This document shows positions 7,734-18,283 of a stretch of DNA of 64,000 bases, piece by piece. The stretch comes from CAVXHV01 sp963761445. Its GTDB lineage: Bacteria; Planctomycetota; Planctomycetia; Isosphaerales; Isosphaeraceae. Where the stretch lies: assembly GCA_963761445.1 (NCBI GenBank), contig CAVXHV010000004.1, positions 1,302,001 to 1,366,000 on the forward strand, given 5' to 3'. Numbering within the stretch: the stretch's first letter is position 1; the number at the start of each line of letters is the position of its first letter. The notes below the pieces were generated by a model that saw only the letters and a list, made by a program, of their open reading frames with translations, was not told the DNA's origin and ran no database searches. The translations under genes and the position numbers were made by a program.

Positions 7734-8957
7734 ATGAAACGCACCGCCATTCTACTCGCATGCGCTCTGACCGGCCCCACCGCCACCGCGTTCGCCCAGA
7801 CAAAAGCTCCTCTACCCCCAATCCCTGCGCCCCAATCCATCCCCAAGCCCGCCCCCGACACCGGCCAACCCTATGCCCCCCAGGCCATCCTCGCCGGCGG
7901 CATCGTCGTGCCCCTCTTCCCGCCCAATTCCCCCTACTTGAAGGCCGACAAGATCCACGTTCCTGAGAAATACAACATGAGCCAGGCCGTTCCCGGCCGC
8001 ATCAGCAGCATCGTCTCGATCCACAATCCCTCGATCGAAGTCCACATGGTGGAGAAATCGATCAATACGGGCGCCGCGGTCATCTTGATCGCCGGCGGAG
8101 GCCATCGAACCCTAAACGTGGGCGGCGAGAGCGCCGACTTCGTCTCGTTCTTCTACAACTACGGTATCAACACGATCATCCTTCGCAACCGCCTGCGTGC
8201 CGACGGCTACATTGCCGAGGTCGACGCAGTTCACAACGCGCAACAGGCCGTCCGCGTGGTCCGCGCCTACGCCAAGAACTGGGGCATCGACCCCAAGAAA
8301 ATTGGCGTCATAGGCTTCTCCGCCGGCGCCGAGCTCGCCGCTCCGGCCGCCGTTCTGTACGAAGACTGGGACAAGAAAAACAGCGATCCATCCGACCCGT
8401 TCTCCGGCATCTCCTCGCGCCCCGACTTCGCCGGCATCATCTACCCCGGCCCGACGCCCTTCGCCCGCAACCGCACCGCGCCCGCCATCCCCAAGGACGT
8501 CCCGCCCGCGTTTCTCGTCTGTGCCAGCTCAGGCGATCGCATGCACACGATCTGGGCCCTCGACTATTACCAGGCGATGCTGGCAGCGGGTGTCCCCAAT
8601 GTGGAAATGCACCTGTATGGCAACGGCCGACACCCTGGCGATGCCTTGGCTGATGGCACCCGCATGTCCGGCGGCCTGACCGATCGCAACAACATCCCCT
8701 ACGGAACCTGGCAATTTCGCTTCATCGACTGGGCTCGAGACCTCGGCTTCCTCCAGAAGCCCGGCATCGAAACCAAGGCCGCCAAGGACGTAGCCAGCTT
8801 CGTGGCAAACCCACCCCGTTCATACGGACAAGGACCGGGACAAGGCCGCGGAGGCGCCGACCGCGGCGGTCAGCCCCCGGCAGGAGGAGCGCCAAAAGTA
8901 CCCGGGTCGGCGCCCACCGGCGTCCCCGCACCCGCCGCGTCCGGCCGCGGTAACTGA
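7734..8957 (+). CDS. Secreted alpha/beta hydrolase (acetyl-esterase/BD-FAE type)
   Basis: A 407-residue protein with a classic signal peptide (residues 1-21, ending TAFAQ) and a Pro-rich linker. The hydrolase core starts near residue 110 with the oxyanion turn IAGGGH and the nucleophile elbow GFSAG (Ser about 196). A distal Asp (CASSGDR) and His (GRHPGD) complete a plausible triad. The length between elbow and His fits esterase/lipase-type carbohydrate esterases that deacetylate xylan or similar polymers. The last ~55 residues are a low-complexity Gly/Pro/Gln tail. It stands alone on the plus strand between the toxin-antitoxin locus and a repeat block, so the sugar substrate cannot be inferred from neighbours. 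Confidence 0.82.
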   Translation: MKRTAILLACALTGPTATAFAQTKAPLPPIPAPQSIPKPAPDTGQPYAPQAILAGGIVVPLFPPNSPYLKADKIHVPEKYNMSQAVPGRISSIVSIHNPSIEVHMVEKSINTGAAVILIAGGGHRTLNVGGESADFVSFFYNYGINTIILRNRLRADGYIAEVDAVHNAQQAVRVVRAYAKNWGIDPKKIGVIGFSAGAELAAPAAVLYEDWDKKNSDPSDPFSGISSRPDFAGIIYPGPTPFARNRTAPAIPKDVPPAFLVCASSGDRMHTIWALDYYQAMLAAGVPNVEMHLYGNGRHPGDALADGTRMSGGLTDRNNIPYGTWQFRFIDWARDLGFLQKPGIETKAAKDVASFVANPPRSYGQGPGQGRGGADRGGQPPAGGAPKVPGSAPTGVPAPAASGRGN

Positions 8958-8984
8958 GGCGCCGCGAATAAACAACCTGAGCGG

Positions 8985-9790
8985 TTCCCGCAAACACTAA
9001 CCCAAAGCGCCAGCGAGGCGCGCCGACGGTGCCTTCCCGCAAACACCAACCCGAAGCGCCAGTTTTGATCTTGCGCGTTTTGGTTCTTGCCCTGAAAGGG
9101 CACAACAAATCAGCCCAGGGCATCGCCCTGGCTCCTCGAATCCAAACCATATTCGAAGCCCTGTAAGGGCGGCACAATCGGAGACCCTCGCTCCGCGAGC
9201 TGAGGTGTCGCGGAAATCCTGAGCCGATGCGGTTCGGAGGCATTGATTCGCCCTTTCAGGGCGATGCCCTGTATTCCTGGCGTCGAACCCCAGGGAGTTG
9301 CCCTGGGCTGTTTTGTGACAAACCCATTCGGGCGAGGAGAAGAACAGACCGAGCGTCGAAAAGCGCCAGCGAGCGGCGCCGATGGTGCCTCTCCCGGCAA
9401 ACACCAACCGGAAGCGCCATTTTGGTCTTGCGCAGTTTTGGTCTCGCCCGAAAGGGCACAACAAATCAGCCCAGGGCATCGCCCTGGGTCCCCGAATCCA
9501 AACCATATTCAAGCCCTGTAAGGGCGGCACAATCGGAGAACCTCGCGCGATGCTGAGGTTGCTCGCGGAAATCCTGACCCATGCGGTTCGGAGGCATTGT
9601 TTCGCCCTTTCAGGGCGATACCCTGTTTTCCTGGCGTCGTCCCCCAGGGAGTTGCCCTGGGCTGTTTTGTGACTTACCCATTCGGGGCGAGGAGAAGAAC
9701 AGCGAAACATCGGAAAGCGCCAGCGAGGCGCTGATGGTGCCTACAGCAAACACTAACCCGAAGCCAGCGGGCCGCGCCGGACGGTGCCTT
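8985..9790. repeat. Two tandem ~352-bp repeat units with nested palindromes
   Basis: GCAAACACTAACCCGAAGC and near variants recur at about 8988, 9036, 9397 and 9744. Two long units are almost identical with a period near 352 (for example GATGCGGTTCGGAGGCATT at 9224 versus about 9576). Each carries hairpins such as CCCAGGGC-AT-CGCCCTGGG, GCCCTGTAAGGGC and CGCCCTTTCAGGGCG in direct and inverted copies. Reading frames on both strands here are translations of the repeat. The element family is shared with 4644-4695. Confidence 0.85.
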
Positions 9791-9798
9791 GCATCGAC

Positions 9799-11988
9799 AT
9801 GCAATACTCCTCCCTCGACGCTCTTCCCGAGCTCGGCGACAAGACGGTCTACACGTACAACAACAGGGCTGGCATGCGACCGAGCGGTCTATCCCAACGG
9901 CTGTACGCCGGAGACAACAACATATGGTTATGACTACGACGGCGATATGACCGCCGTCACCGACGGTCTCTCGCACACGACTTCTTACGCCTTTGATGCC
10001 ATGGGTGACCTGATCAGCGAGACCGACCTCACCGGCGGCGGGACCACGACCTACGGCTACGACCTCGCCGGCCGTATGACGTCGCTCACCGACCCCGATA
10101 ATAATACCACGACCTGGACCTACACGCAGGCTAACGAGGTCGCGACCGAGGTCAATCCGCTCGGCTTTGCCACGACCTACACCTACGATCTCGATGGTGA
10201 CGTGACAAGCGTCGTGGATCGGAATTCGCATCAGATCACCTACTCGTACGATGCAGACGGTGATGAAACCGGCGAAACCTGGGTCAACCCCGGCGGCGGC
10301 AGCCCGCTCAACATGGTGACGATCACCTATGACGCCGATGGCGACGTCACGCAGCTCCAGGACGCGAACACCAATTACCAGTACACGTACAACGCCGACG
10401 ACGAGGTGAGCACGTTCGCCGACAACGGCACGACCGGCCTGCCCCTGGTCACGCTCACCTACAGCTACGATGGCGACGGCAACGAAACCAGCGTGAGCGA
10501 CAGCCTCGGCGGCCTGCTGACCCTCACCTACGACGCCCGCGACGAGCTGACCAGCGAGCAGTTCTCCGGCACTGGCACCTCGGCCGAGGCCGTAACGTAC
10601 GCCTACGACAACGCAGGTAGACTGACTGGCATGACCCGATATTCAAACCTGGCCGAAACGACCAAAGTCGCCGCGACGGCGTACAGCTACGACCACGCCG
10701 ACAGGATGACCGGAATCGTCGACTCCAACTCGACCGGTACGACGCTCGTAACATATGGATATACATACGATGCGGCAGATCGGGTCTCGCAGGAAGTGCG
10801 AACGTGGGACTCCGGCACGACGCCGACACGCTGACTTACAGCTACACGAACAACAACCAGTTGACCGGGGTGACGCACACGAACGGCTCGTTCTCAAACG
10901 AGAGCTTCACGTGGGACACCAACGGCAACGAAACCGGCACAGGATACACGACGGGACAGACAACGAGCAGACCGCTCGCCTGGCTACACCTACACGTACG
11001 ACAATGCGGGCGAAATGACGTCGGAGACGCAGACGTCAACCGGCGACGTGTGGACGTACGGCTACGATTTCCGGGGCCGCATGGTGACCGCGGTTGAAAA
11101 GACGTCCGGCGGCACGACGCTCGAGTCGGTGACGTACACGTACGATGCGCTGGACAACCGGATCGGCATGGATGAAAATAGCACGCAGACGTGGACGCTC
11201 TATGACGGCGGCAACCCGATCATGGACTTCAACGGCGTCTGGCTCTTTGACAATGCGATACTTGTGGGGACCGACGGGGATCGTCGCCCGGCAGACATCG
11301 GGCGGGACGGTTTCGTGGTACCTGGCGGATCATCTCGGCACGGTCCGCGACTTGATCAACAACTCCGGCGCGATCATCGATCATGTGGATTTCAGCGCGT
11401 TCGGGACGGTGCTGGATGAGACGAGCCCGACGAACGGTGATCGGATGATGGGCTTCGCGGGGCTGGAGCGGGATACGGTCACGGGGCTGAATTTGGCGGT
11501 GTTCCGGGAGGAGAACCCGGGGACGGGGAGGTGGGATAGTCAGGATCCGCTTGGGGTTCGCGGGGGGGATGACGATCTTTATCGGTATGTATTGTGAACC
11601 TGCCTCGACGCTGGATGATCCCCATGGCGACATTTGGGCGAGAATATCCAGGCCGACAAAGGGCGATGGAGGGAAATATACCGTCACCGTAACATACGGG
11701 CCGCAGTGGCTCGTGCCGTTCCCTGGGTACTTAGAACCCGTTCCAACCGACATAGAGATCTCAGTGCCGGATCGTAAGCAAGGGGATCCCGTCGAGATTC
11801 TTCCTCCGACCAGAATCACGAAAAAGTCATTTAACCATGGGTGGTGCGTGGAGTTCACAATCGTCATCTCAATGACGATCGGACCGAAGGACTACATAGT
11901 GATTCCACAGTTTGGCACGGATCCTCCGAAGCCTGGTCAAAAACCGGGAATGCCGGTCGGCGTGCCGAAAAGAACCCGCCGGAGCTGA
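9799..11988 (+). pseudogene. RHS/YD-repeat protein relic with C-terminal tip
   Basis: The sequence encodes many YD repeats (YGYDYDGDMTAVTDG, YAYDNAGRLTGM, YTYDALDNRIG) followed by the RHS core end (YLADHLGTVRDLINNSG, GRWDSQDPLGVRGGDDDLYRYV). The product is scattered over three frames, with shifts near 10825, 10975, 11260 and 11590. The 5' end abuts the repeat block at 9790, so the usual N-terminal secretion part is missing. After the core boundary a ~130-residue tip with no recognised domain follows (11600-11988, ...YTVTVTYGPQWLVPFPG...), where RHS proteins carry variable toxin or effector tips. Truncation plus several shifts argues for a relic, though some shifts may be sequence error. Confidence 0.75.
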
Positions 11989-12109
11989 AGTTTCACATTC
12001 CCGGCGTTTAGCTCTGCGTGAGTCGGCCAGGTAATTCCGAAGACGCTGAGAGAAACGTGCTTCGCACCGGGTCGTGGAGTTCAGCTCGGTCGGCTAGGTC
12101 TGCTCCAAT

Positions 12110-13371
12110 CCGGGGGGTGTGCTTGGGGTCAAGGCTCGTTGGGGTCGTCTACCGCCTTGGTGCTTGGAATGGTCCTCATCCCCGCTCGGCACCGTGCTCA
12201 AGTACAGTCAAGCACCGTCAGGCGATACGCCCCTCGGGTGGAGATGTCTGGTATGTATGGGAACCGGCGAACGCGAGCCTGGCCGAAGCGGAGAGCCGTG
12301 GGCTCCAAATTGGCTTGTCGGATTGTTGGGGGTCGACTATTTCGGCGACGTGCGAACTACTGCGCACGACGGACAGCTCTCAGAAGGTCTGATGGCGCGC
12401 GTTTGGGAATCTGCAAAGTCTCGAAACGCCCCTCATTCTCTCGGGCAGTTCGGTCACGGACGTTGAACTCCGGCACCTGAGCCGCCTGAAGCGACTCCGT
12501 TACCTACTTTTATCTGACGATTACGGCGATCACAGATGACGGGCTTGTCTACTTGGCGAGCCTCCAGAGCCTGGAGTTCTTGGACCTCGACCGAACGCGC
12601 GATTGCGGGGCCAGGTTCTCAAGTCTCAGGAACCTGACGAACCTCAGCACGTTGCACATCAGCGAGACAGCGTTAGACGAGTCCGGGATGCTAAACATTC
12701 GAGCACTGAAGGGGTTGACGGCATCCATCTCAGCGACTCGCTTCGAAGGGCGCCTGGCTCGCCAACCTGGAAGGTTTACCGCAACTAACTGATCTCGTCC
12801 TAAGTCGTAACGGACTCACGGATCGTGACCTCGTTCACATAGGAAGATAAGCGCGCTCGAGTACCTTCGCGCTGGATGGCAACCCCATTTCCGACGCCGG
12901 GCTTGCGGAGCTCGGCCGCCTCAAGCGCCTCTGAGTTTCTCGACCTAGACTCCCCTCGGGTCACCAATAAGGGCCTTAAGGCTTATGTGCGGTCAATGAA
13001 CGGCCTTCGGCGATTGCGACTCGACAGGCGCTAGCATAACGGATGCCGGATTGGTACACGTCGCGCATTTGAAGACATTGCAGTCGCTCTCATTGAGGTC
13101 CACCAGAATTGAAGGGGCGGGGCTGGCGGGCTTGGCACTACCTTCTCTCACCGAGCTAGATCTGACGGGAACGTCGGTCAACGATGACGGTTTGAGCAAT
13201 GTCGAAAAACTGACATCTCTGTTGGACCTCAAACTATCCGCAATTCCAATCTCGGACGCCGGCTTGCAACACCTGAGGCAGTTGACCTCTCTGAGACAAC
13301 TCAAGGTAACGGGCACCGGCGTAACCGCCGCCGGGGCGCGCGCTGCTCCAGTTCACGCTACCGGCGGTTAG
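12110..13371 (+). pseudogene. Leucine-rich-repeat protein, multiply frameshifted
   Basis: Repeats of the ~24-residue type LxxLxxLxLxxTxIxxxGL can be read in successive frames: SLQSLEFLDLDRT, LTNLSTLHISETALDESG, LKTLQSLSLRSTRIEGAGL, LPSLTELDLTGTSVNDDGL, LTSLLDLKLSAIPISDAGL. The upstream part (PWAPNWLVGLLGVDYFGDV) resembles the leader region of planctomycete LRR proteins with an N-terminal membrane segment. At least six frame changes lie between 12110 and 13060. Only the last ~100 codons (13051-13371) are uninterrupted. The function of this family is unknown. Confidence 0.65.
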
Positions 13372-13758
13372 GATCACCACAAACCCGGCGAGCTCGGGGC
13401 AATGAAGCCGTCCAGTGGGTCAGACCTGAATGGCACTTAACTAGTTCAGTGGACACTATACACAACTCTAGGCCACCGACCGTGGCCAGCTTTTCATTGA
13501 AATGCGGAAACTACAGGACAAGTAGGTAGACGTAAAAGGGCCCCTACAGCCATTTGGAATTCACTGTCCACGACGAGGGCTCCTGACGCCGCCCGTTGGT
13601 CCGAGGGCACCGCTGACGACCCACTCCGCCATCGGTGATCGGCTCGGTCTGAGCCGGCCCGCCCGCGCGATTTTGAATGCGATTCCTCCGACCGGGCGTG
13701 TGATCATACAGCCGCGACCGACTCCTTGCTAGCGGCGCCGAGCCACACAGCCGAGTTC
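13372..13758. other. Intergenic, no gene seen
   Basis: No frame with recognisable protein content and no clear repeat or promoter. Composition is less GC-biased than the flanks around 13430-13560. Confidence 0.4.
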
Positions 13759-14493
13759 ATGAACGCTTCATACGACCTTTTCCTCAACTTGATGGCGCGG
13801 TGCCTGACAGACTCCATCTACGACAGGCGCCGATGAACTGCGCTCGCCGAGGGAAGAGACTGGCCGGCCGGCGCACACCATGATTGGCCTCAAGCGGCTG
13901 GCCAACCTCCGAGTGTGCGTCGAGACAACCCTGGATGACGGCGTCCCAGGCGACTTGATCGAGACCGGCGTCTGGCGCGGTGGGGCCACCATCTTCATGC
14001 GCCGATTCTCAAAGCACGCGGCGTCACCGACCGCATGGTTTGGGTCGCCGACTCCTCGCCGGGCTTCCACCACCAGACACAGCCCGGTACCCGCACGACA
14101 AAGGCATCACCCTGCACCAATTTCCGCAATTGGCCGTTTCGCTCGAACGCGTGCAAGACAACTTCCGGCGCTACGGCTTACTCGACGACCAAGTGCGATT
14201 CCTCAAAGGCTGGTTCCGCGACACGCTGCCGGAAGCTCCGATCGAACGCCTCGCGGTCTTAAGGCTTGATGGCGACTTATACGAATCGACGATCCAGGCT
14301 CTCGACGCCCTCTACGACAAAGTCTGACCCGGCGGATTCGTGATCATCGACGACTACCACAACGTCGCCGTGCCGGCAGGCGGTGCACGATTTCCGAGAC
14401 AAACGCGGCATCAACGACCCAATTCAGCCGATCGACTGGGGCGGGGCCTTCTGGCGACGCGTGGCGGATGGCGAAGTCGAGACAAAGACATAA
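13759..14493 (+). pseudogene. TylF/MycF-like SAM-dependent methyltransferase relic
   Basis: Starting at ATG 13759 the frame reads LFLNLMARCLTDSIYD and stops early. Other frames then give HTMIGLKRLANLRVCVETTL, GVPGDLIETGVWRGGATIFM, MVWVADS, VQDNFRRYGLLDDQVRFLKG and LAVLRLDGDLYESTIQALDA. An in-frame TGA at 14325-14327 precedes PGGFVIIDDYHNVAV. These are the hallmark segments of the macrocin O-methyltransferase-like family (ETGVWRGGA SAM site; DGDxYxST metal site). At least four frame changes plus one nonsense codon make this a true relic. Confidence 0.75.
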
Positions 14494-14650
14494 GACCAGG
14501 CACGAACAAAGCGGCGTGTGGCTCAGGTATCAATCGCCCGCGCGGGCACGCTCATCGAGTTGCTTTCTCCTCCAGCGTCCCAGGGCGGACATTGGACGAC
14601 CCAAACAACAAGTCACGCAAGGCGCCAGGAACCCAGACCAGCATCTCCCC

Positions 14651-14898
14651 CTTCGTTGCCTTAGTTACCTTCTGTTCAAAAATTTCCGGCCTGATTGCTC
14701 GATCTCCCACTCATTCAGACAACTCTGTCAAAGAGGCAACCGCTTCTTTCGTTCTGGAATCGCTCTCCATCACATGGCAAGGTTGTCTCGGGCTGACAGG
14801 CTGGTTAGGTAGGGTGTTGCCTCCTCCCGCGGACGCGGGACAAAAATACTCGGGCCAACTTGCAGATTTTGAACAGAAGGTAACCGAAGGCAACGAAG
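14651..14898. mobile_element. MITE-like element with ~31-bp terminal inverted repeats
   Basis: CTTCGTTGCCTTAGTTACCT (continuing to CTGTTCAAAA, 14651-14681) is matched in reverse complement at 14867-14898 with only one or two mismatches. The two ends enclose about 185 bases with no gene. It lies directly before the glycosyltransferase relic. The structure fits a short non-autonomous element; no transposase or target-site duplication was identified by eye. Confidence 0.6.
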
Positions 14899-14907
14899 CT
14901 GCCGGGC

Positions 14908-15608
14908 CAGCCAAGGTTGTGGAAAAACCTTTGTCACTCGTCGCGTGCGTCTCGGACGATGCTTCCTGCAAAAAAACTCCCGCCCGCTTCGCCGTGCCTT
15001 CAAGCCGGAACGCGGCATGAATTGCTGCTCGCCCGGAATTGCTCGATTCGCCGCCGAAGGCCTGAATGTCGGAATCGAGCGGGCCAACAACACGTGGGTG
15101 ATCTGTGTGCATCAGGATGTGTTTCTCCCACCCCGGCCGGACCATCGGCTCCTCGACCAACTCGAGCGCGCCACACGCCAATTCGGGCCGATCGGCGTCG
15201 AAGGCGTGGACGGCGTGTGCAAGCCGAGGGAAATGGTGCTCAGTTCGCGGCCCGCACGTCGAACGCCACCGCCCCGAGAGCCCACCGCGCTTCGCGGTCA
15301 ATCGCGCCGGTCGGGTTTTCTCACGGACAAAGGCTCTTCGACGGCCGTGGAATCCCTGCCAAAGGTCTCGACGCTCGACGAGTTATTGCTCGTTCTCAAC
15401 CCAGGGATACGCCCCTGCGATTGACTGCCACCCTCGGCTTTCACTTTTACGGCGCCGACATCTGCCTCCAGGCCGAAGCACGCGGCCTCCCAGTCGTCGT
15501 GCTCGACGCCGTCTGCCACCACAACACGCAAACAGTGGTCTTGCCCAAGCCATTCTTCCGCAGTGCACAGGTCTTCGCGAAAAGTGGTCACACCGCCTGC
15601 CCGTAGCC
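14908..15608 (+). pseudogene. GT-A type glycosyltransferase-like relic
   Basis: Fragments in changing frames form a recognisable family: KPLSLVACVSDDA, LNVGIERANNTWVICVHQDV, RWxHRLLDQLERATRQFGPI (with one substitution), STLDELLLVLN and LGFHFYGADICLQAEARGLP, followed by VVVLDAVCHHNTQTV and FFRSAQVFAK. HQDVFLPP sits at the DxD-like position and HFYGADICLQA is the conserved second half of these planctomycete proteins. Several frame changes break it (near 15000, 15220 and 15405). It follows the methyltransferase relic in the same orientation, so the two may have been one glycan-modification operon. Confidence 0.65.
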
Positions 15609-16212
15609 ACACCATGCGTAGTGATCAACACGCAAAAACGCGTGTGGGTCCTCGGAAGCGCAGCGGGCCTGCGGCCGCTTTTAACCCGCAGTGTCAAGCG
15701 TCACGCGAAGAGTAGCTCACGCAAAACGAATGAACTTGTGCGAGCGGCGGGTTTGAAACGAAATACCAAGAGGCGCTCACGCAAAGGCGCAGAGGCACAA
15801 AGAAGAGAAGACGCAAACGGGCACACCTCGTGAACCGATCTCCAAGACCTCAGAAAAACCCAACGCTGCAGGGCCGCAATGTTGGGCGCGGATCTCGGGC
15901 ACCCGAAGGGTCGCCGGCCCGCGGCACGACCGGAGGTCTCCCAGATCGCGCGGCACAGAGATTGCGCAGACAAAAACTCTAATTGAATTCTTTGCGTCTT
16001 CTTTGCGCCTTTGCGTGAGCCATCTTTGCTTTGCAGCTTCGAGCCCTGGCTACTCGCGACTTTCCGTGAGCTACCTCGGTTGCGCGTTTGCGTCAGCGAC
16101 ACCGGTTCGCAGCTCGCGTGAGCTCTTTCCGACTTTATCCACGACGCCCGCACGCCAGACCGAAGGTCTCCACACGGGCGACCTGTCACCCGAACACCGT
16201 CGCCGCACCGGC
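15609..16212. repeat. Inverted-repeat element in intergenic space (core 15713-16074)
   Basis: CTCACGCAAAGGCGCAGAGG followed by CACAAAGAAGAGAAGACGC (15776-15817) is matched in reverse complement by TTTGCGTCTTCTTTGCGCCT then TTGCGTGAG (15991-16019). An outer pair GTAGCTCACGCAAA (15713) and TTTCCGTGAGCTAC (16061-16074) is nearly complementary. No gene lies here. The 162-codon minus frame across it is a repeat translation of a kind common in many genomes. Confidence 0.6.
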
Positions 16213-18198
16213 TCAGCGCAACGTGCCGCCCAGCGAATTGTCCGTTGGCGTCGCTTCTTCCCCATCCGCCACCACGCCCACCCCCGTCTCCGGCCTGACC
16301 GTCTCAACCTCCCCGTGCAACTTCCGCAGATAAGCCTTCGAGATGTCCGACCGCCTCACCAGCCCGATCACCCGGTTCTGGTGCGACCCGTCCACCACCG
16401 GTAGAGCCGGCAAGTCGTTCTCGGCGAAAAGCTGCATTCCCAGGTCGAGCCGGTCGTCTGGATGCAGCGGCCGCACGTCCGACCTCATCAGATCCGCGGC
16501 CAGCAGCCACGAGCTCGCATTTCCCGCCTTCGCCGCCAGGTGAACTTCGTCCATCACGATCACGCCGAGCATCCCATCTTCCGGCCCGACCACCGGCAAT
16601 ACGCCGTACTGCTCGCCGTCAAACTTGGCCACAACCTTGGATAGCGTGTCGTTGGCGCGAAGTGTCGGAACAGCAGTGCTCGCCCCGAGAAACTGCCTGA
16701 CCTGAAGCCCGGCGAGGATCTCGCGGGCAAACTCCCCCTGGTGTGCCGGTGAGAGCGACCGCGAGGGCACCTGTGATCGATACAGCGGCTCCTCGTCCGA
16801 AAGCAGAAACGCCAGCGTGCACACCCAGAGCGCCGGCAGCAGCAGCCGGTAGTCGCCGGTCATTTCGCTCACGATCACCAGCGTCGAAAACGGCGTCTTG
16901 GCGGCGGCCGCGAAGAACCCGGCCATGCCCAGGATCACGAACCCGCCCGGATGAGGCACCGCCGTTGGCCACAGCCCATGTATGAACACGCCCAGACTGC
17001 CCCCGGCGCAGCCGCCGATCACCATCGACGGACCAAAAACACCTCCGGACCCGCCACTTCCGATCGTCAGGCTGGTTGTCAAGATCTTGCCGACGGCGAT
17101 CGCCAGCAGCACCCCAGCCGTGAGTGTCGTGCTGTCGCCCAGCCCTTGTTGCAGCACTCCGTATCCAAACGAGAGCACCGAAAGCGCCACCTGCTGCCGG
17201 CCCACGGCGAAGTAGATCGCCAGCCCGACCGCCGCCGCCAGCGCCGCACCCAGCGCCGGCTTGAGCGATTTGGGCACCCGCACCGATTCAAAAACATGAT
17301 GGATCGCATAAAATGTGCGCACGTAGATCATCGCCAGCACCGCCATCCAGATCGCCAGTAGCGAGTAGGGCAAGAGCTCCCACGCCCCGGAAAACATCAG
17401 CGAGCTTCCCGTGGTGAAGAGCGGGCGCCACGGCGTGGTGGTGCCTCCCAGCCAGACGGCCAGCACGCCGAACGTGCAATACGAAACCACGCTGGCCAGA
17501 CCCGTCGGCAGGATCACTTCCGATTCGAACTCGGGTGAGCAATACATGATCTCGGCGGCGAACAGCGTGCCGGCCAGCGGCGCCCGAAAGATCGCGGCAA
17601 CTCCGGCGCCCATGCCGGCCGCCAGCAAGACTCGCCGCTCGGCCGGTCGAAATCGCAGGAGCCCACCCAGCAGCGACCCGAATCCCGCGCCGATCTGGGC
17701 AATCGGCCCTTCACGGCCGCCCGAGCCTCCCGAGCCGATCGTGAGGGCACTGGCAATCAGCTTGAGCAGCGGCACCCGCGGCCGGATATATCCCTGGTGT
17801 TCATGATACGCCGAGATCGCCGCGTCCGTCCCGTGTCCCTCCGCCTCAGGCGCAAAGCGGTAAACGAGCAGACCAGAGAGGAGTCCGCCCACGGCCGGCA
17901 CAAGCAGCAGCAGCCACGGGTTGAACGGAGCATTGAACGACGGGATCCACGGAAACCTGACCTCTCCGTCGGGGCCGGCCGGATGGTAGCCGGCGACCCC
18001 TTCGATCGCCAGCCCGACAACGGCCTGACCCGCCACCGAGAAAACGATCCCGCCGAGTCCCCCCACGATTCCCACGAGCACGCTGGCCCCGAGCACGCGC
18101 CCCTGGGAGCGGATCCGGCGTTTTCCGAACTCCAGAAACTCGGGAAACCAGCGAAATGGATTGGATAGACGAAGTGATTCCGGCTCGGTTGCGGTCAT
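16213..18198 (-). CDS. ClC-family chloride channel/antiporter with C-terminal CBS pair
   Basis: The ~660-residue protein has the multi-helix ClC core with its selectivity motifs: GSGGSGGREGP (GREGP loop) near residue 160 and GSGGSGGVFGPS (GxFxP) near residue 380. About 130 cytoplasmic residues follow, forming two CBS domains (VRQFLGASTAVPTLRANDTL; AADLMRSDVRPLHPDDRLDL). ClC proteins move chloride either as channels or in exchange for protons; the CBS pair usually binds adenine nucleotides. Start: ATG 18198 (MTATEPES) is preferred over the TTG at 18213. The frame is intact and there is no operon partner. Channel or exchanger mode cannot be decided by eye. Confidence 0.92.
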   Translation of the reverse strand: MTATEPESLRLSNPFRWFPEFLEFGKRRIRSQGRVLGASVLVGIVGGLGGIVFSVAGQAVVGLAIEGVAGYHPAGPDGEVRFPWIPSFNAPFNPWLLLLVPAVGGLLSGLLVYRFAPEAEGHGTDAAISAYHEHQGYIRPRVPLLKLIASALTIGSGGSGGREGPIAQIGAGFGSLLGGLLRFRPAERRVLLAAGMGAGVAAIFRAPLAGTLFAAEIMYCSPEFESEVILPTGLASVVSYCTFGVLAVWLGGTTTPWRPLFTTGSSLMFSGAWELLPYSLLAIWMAVLAMIYVRTFYAIHHVFESVRVPKSLKPALGAALAAAVGLAIYFAVGRQQVALSVLSFGYGVLQQGLGDSTTLTAGVLLAIAVGKILTTSLTIGSGGSGGVFGPSMVIGGCAGGSLGVFIHGLWPTAVPHPGGFVILGMAGFFAAAAKTPFSTLVIVSEMTGDYRLLLPALWVCTLAFLLSDEEPLYRSQVPSRSLSPAHQGEFAREILAGLQVRQFLGASTAVPTLRANDTLSKVVAKFDGEQYGVLPVVGPEDGMLGVIVMDEVHLAAKAGNASSWLLAADLMRSDVRPLHPDDRLDLGMQLFAENDLPALPVVDGSHQNRVIGLVRRSDISKAYLRKLHGEVETVRPETGVGVVADGEEATPTDNSLGGTLR

Positions 18199-18283
18199 GA
18201 GTTCCGATCTCAAACAGAATTAGAGTATCATTCCCGGCTGAACCGGAACTTCCTGCATCTCTGCGCCCAAGCGCCGGCCCAAC

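Noticed and set aside
8997..9710. 237-codon minus frame and several others
   Set aside because: They translate the 352-bp palindromic repeat. Similar hypothetical proteins in databases would be repeat artefacts.
14325..14327. In-frame UGA in the TylF-like relic as a second selenocysteine codon
   Set aside because: No stem-loop follows at the right distance, the position is normally non-redox, and the gene is broken in several other places.
15701..16189. 162-codon minus frame
   Set aside because: It is a translation of the inverted-repeat element, with the SRKGAKKTQR-type sequence found in many unrelated genomes.
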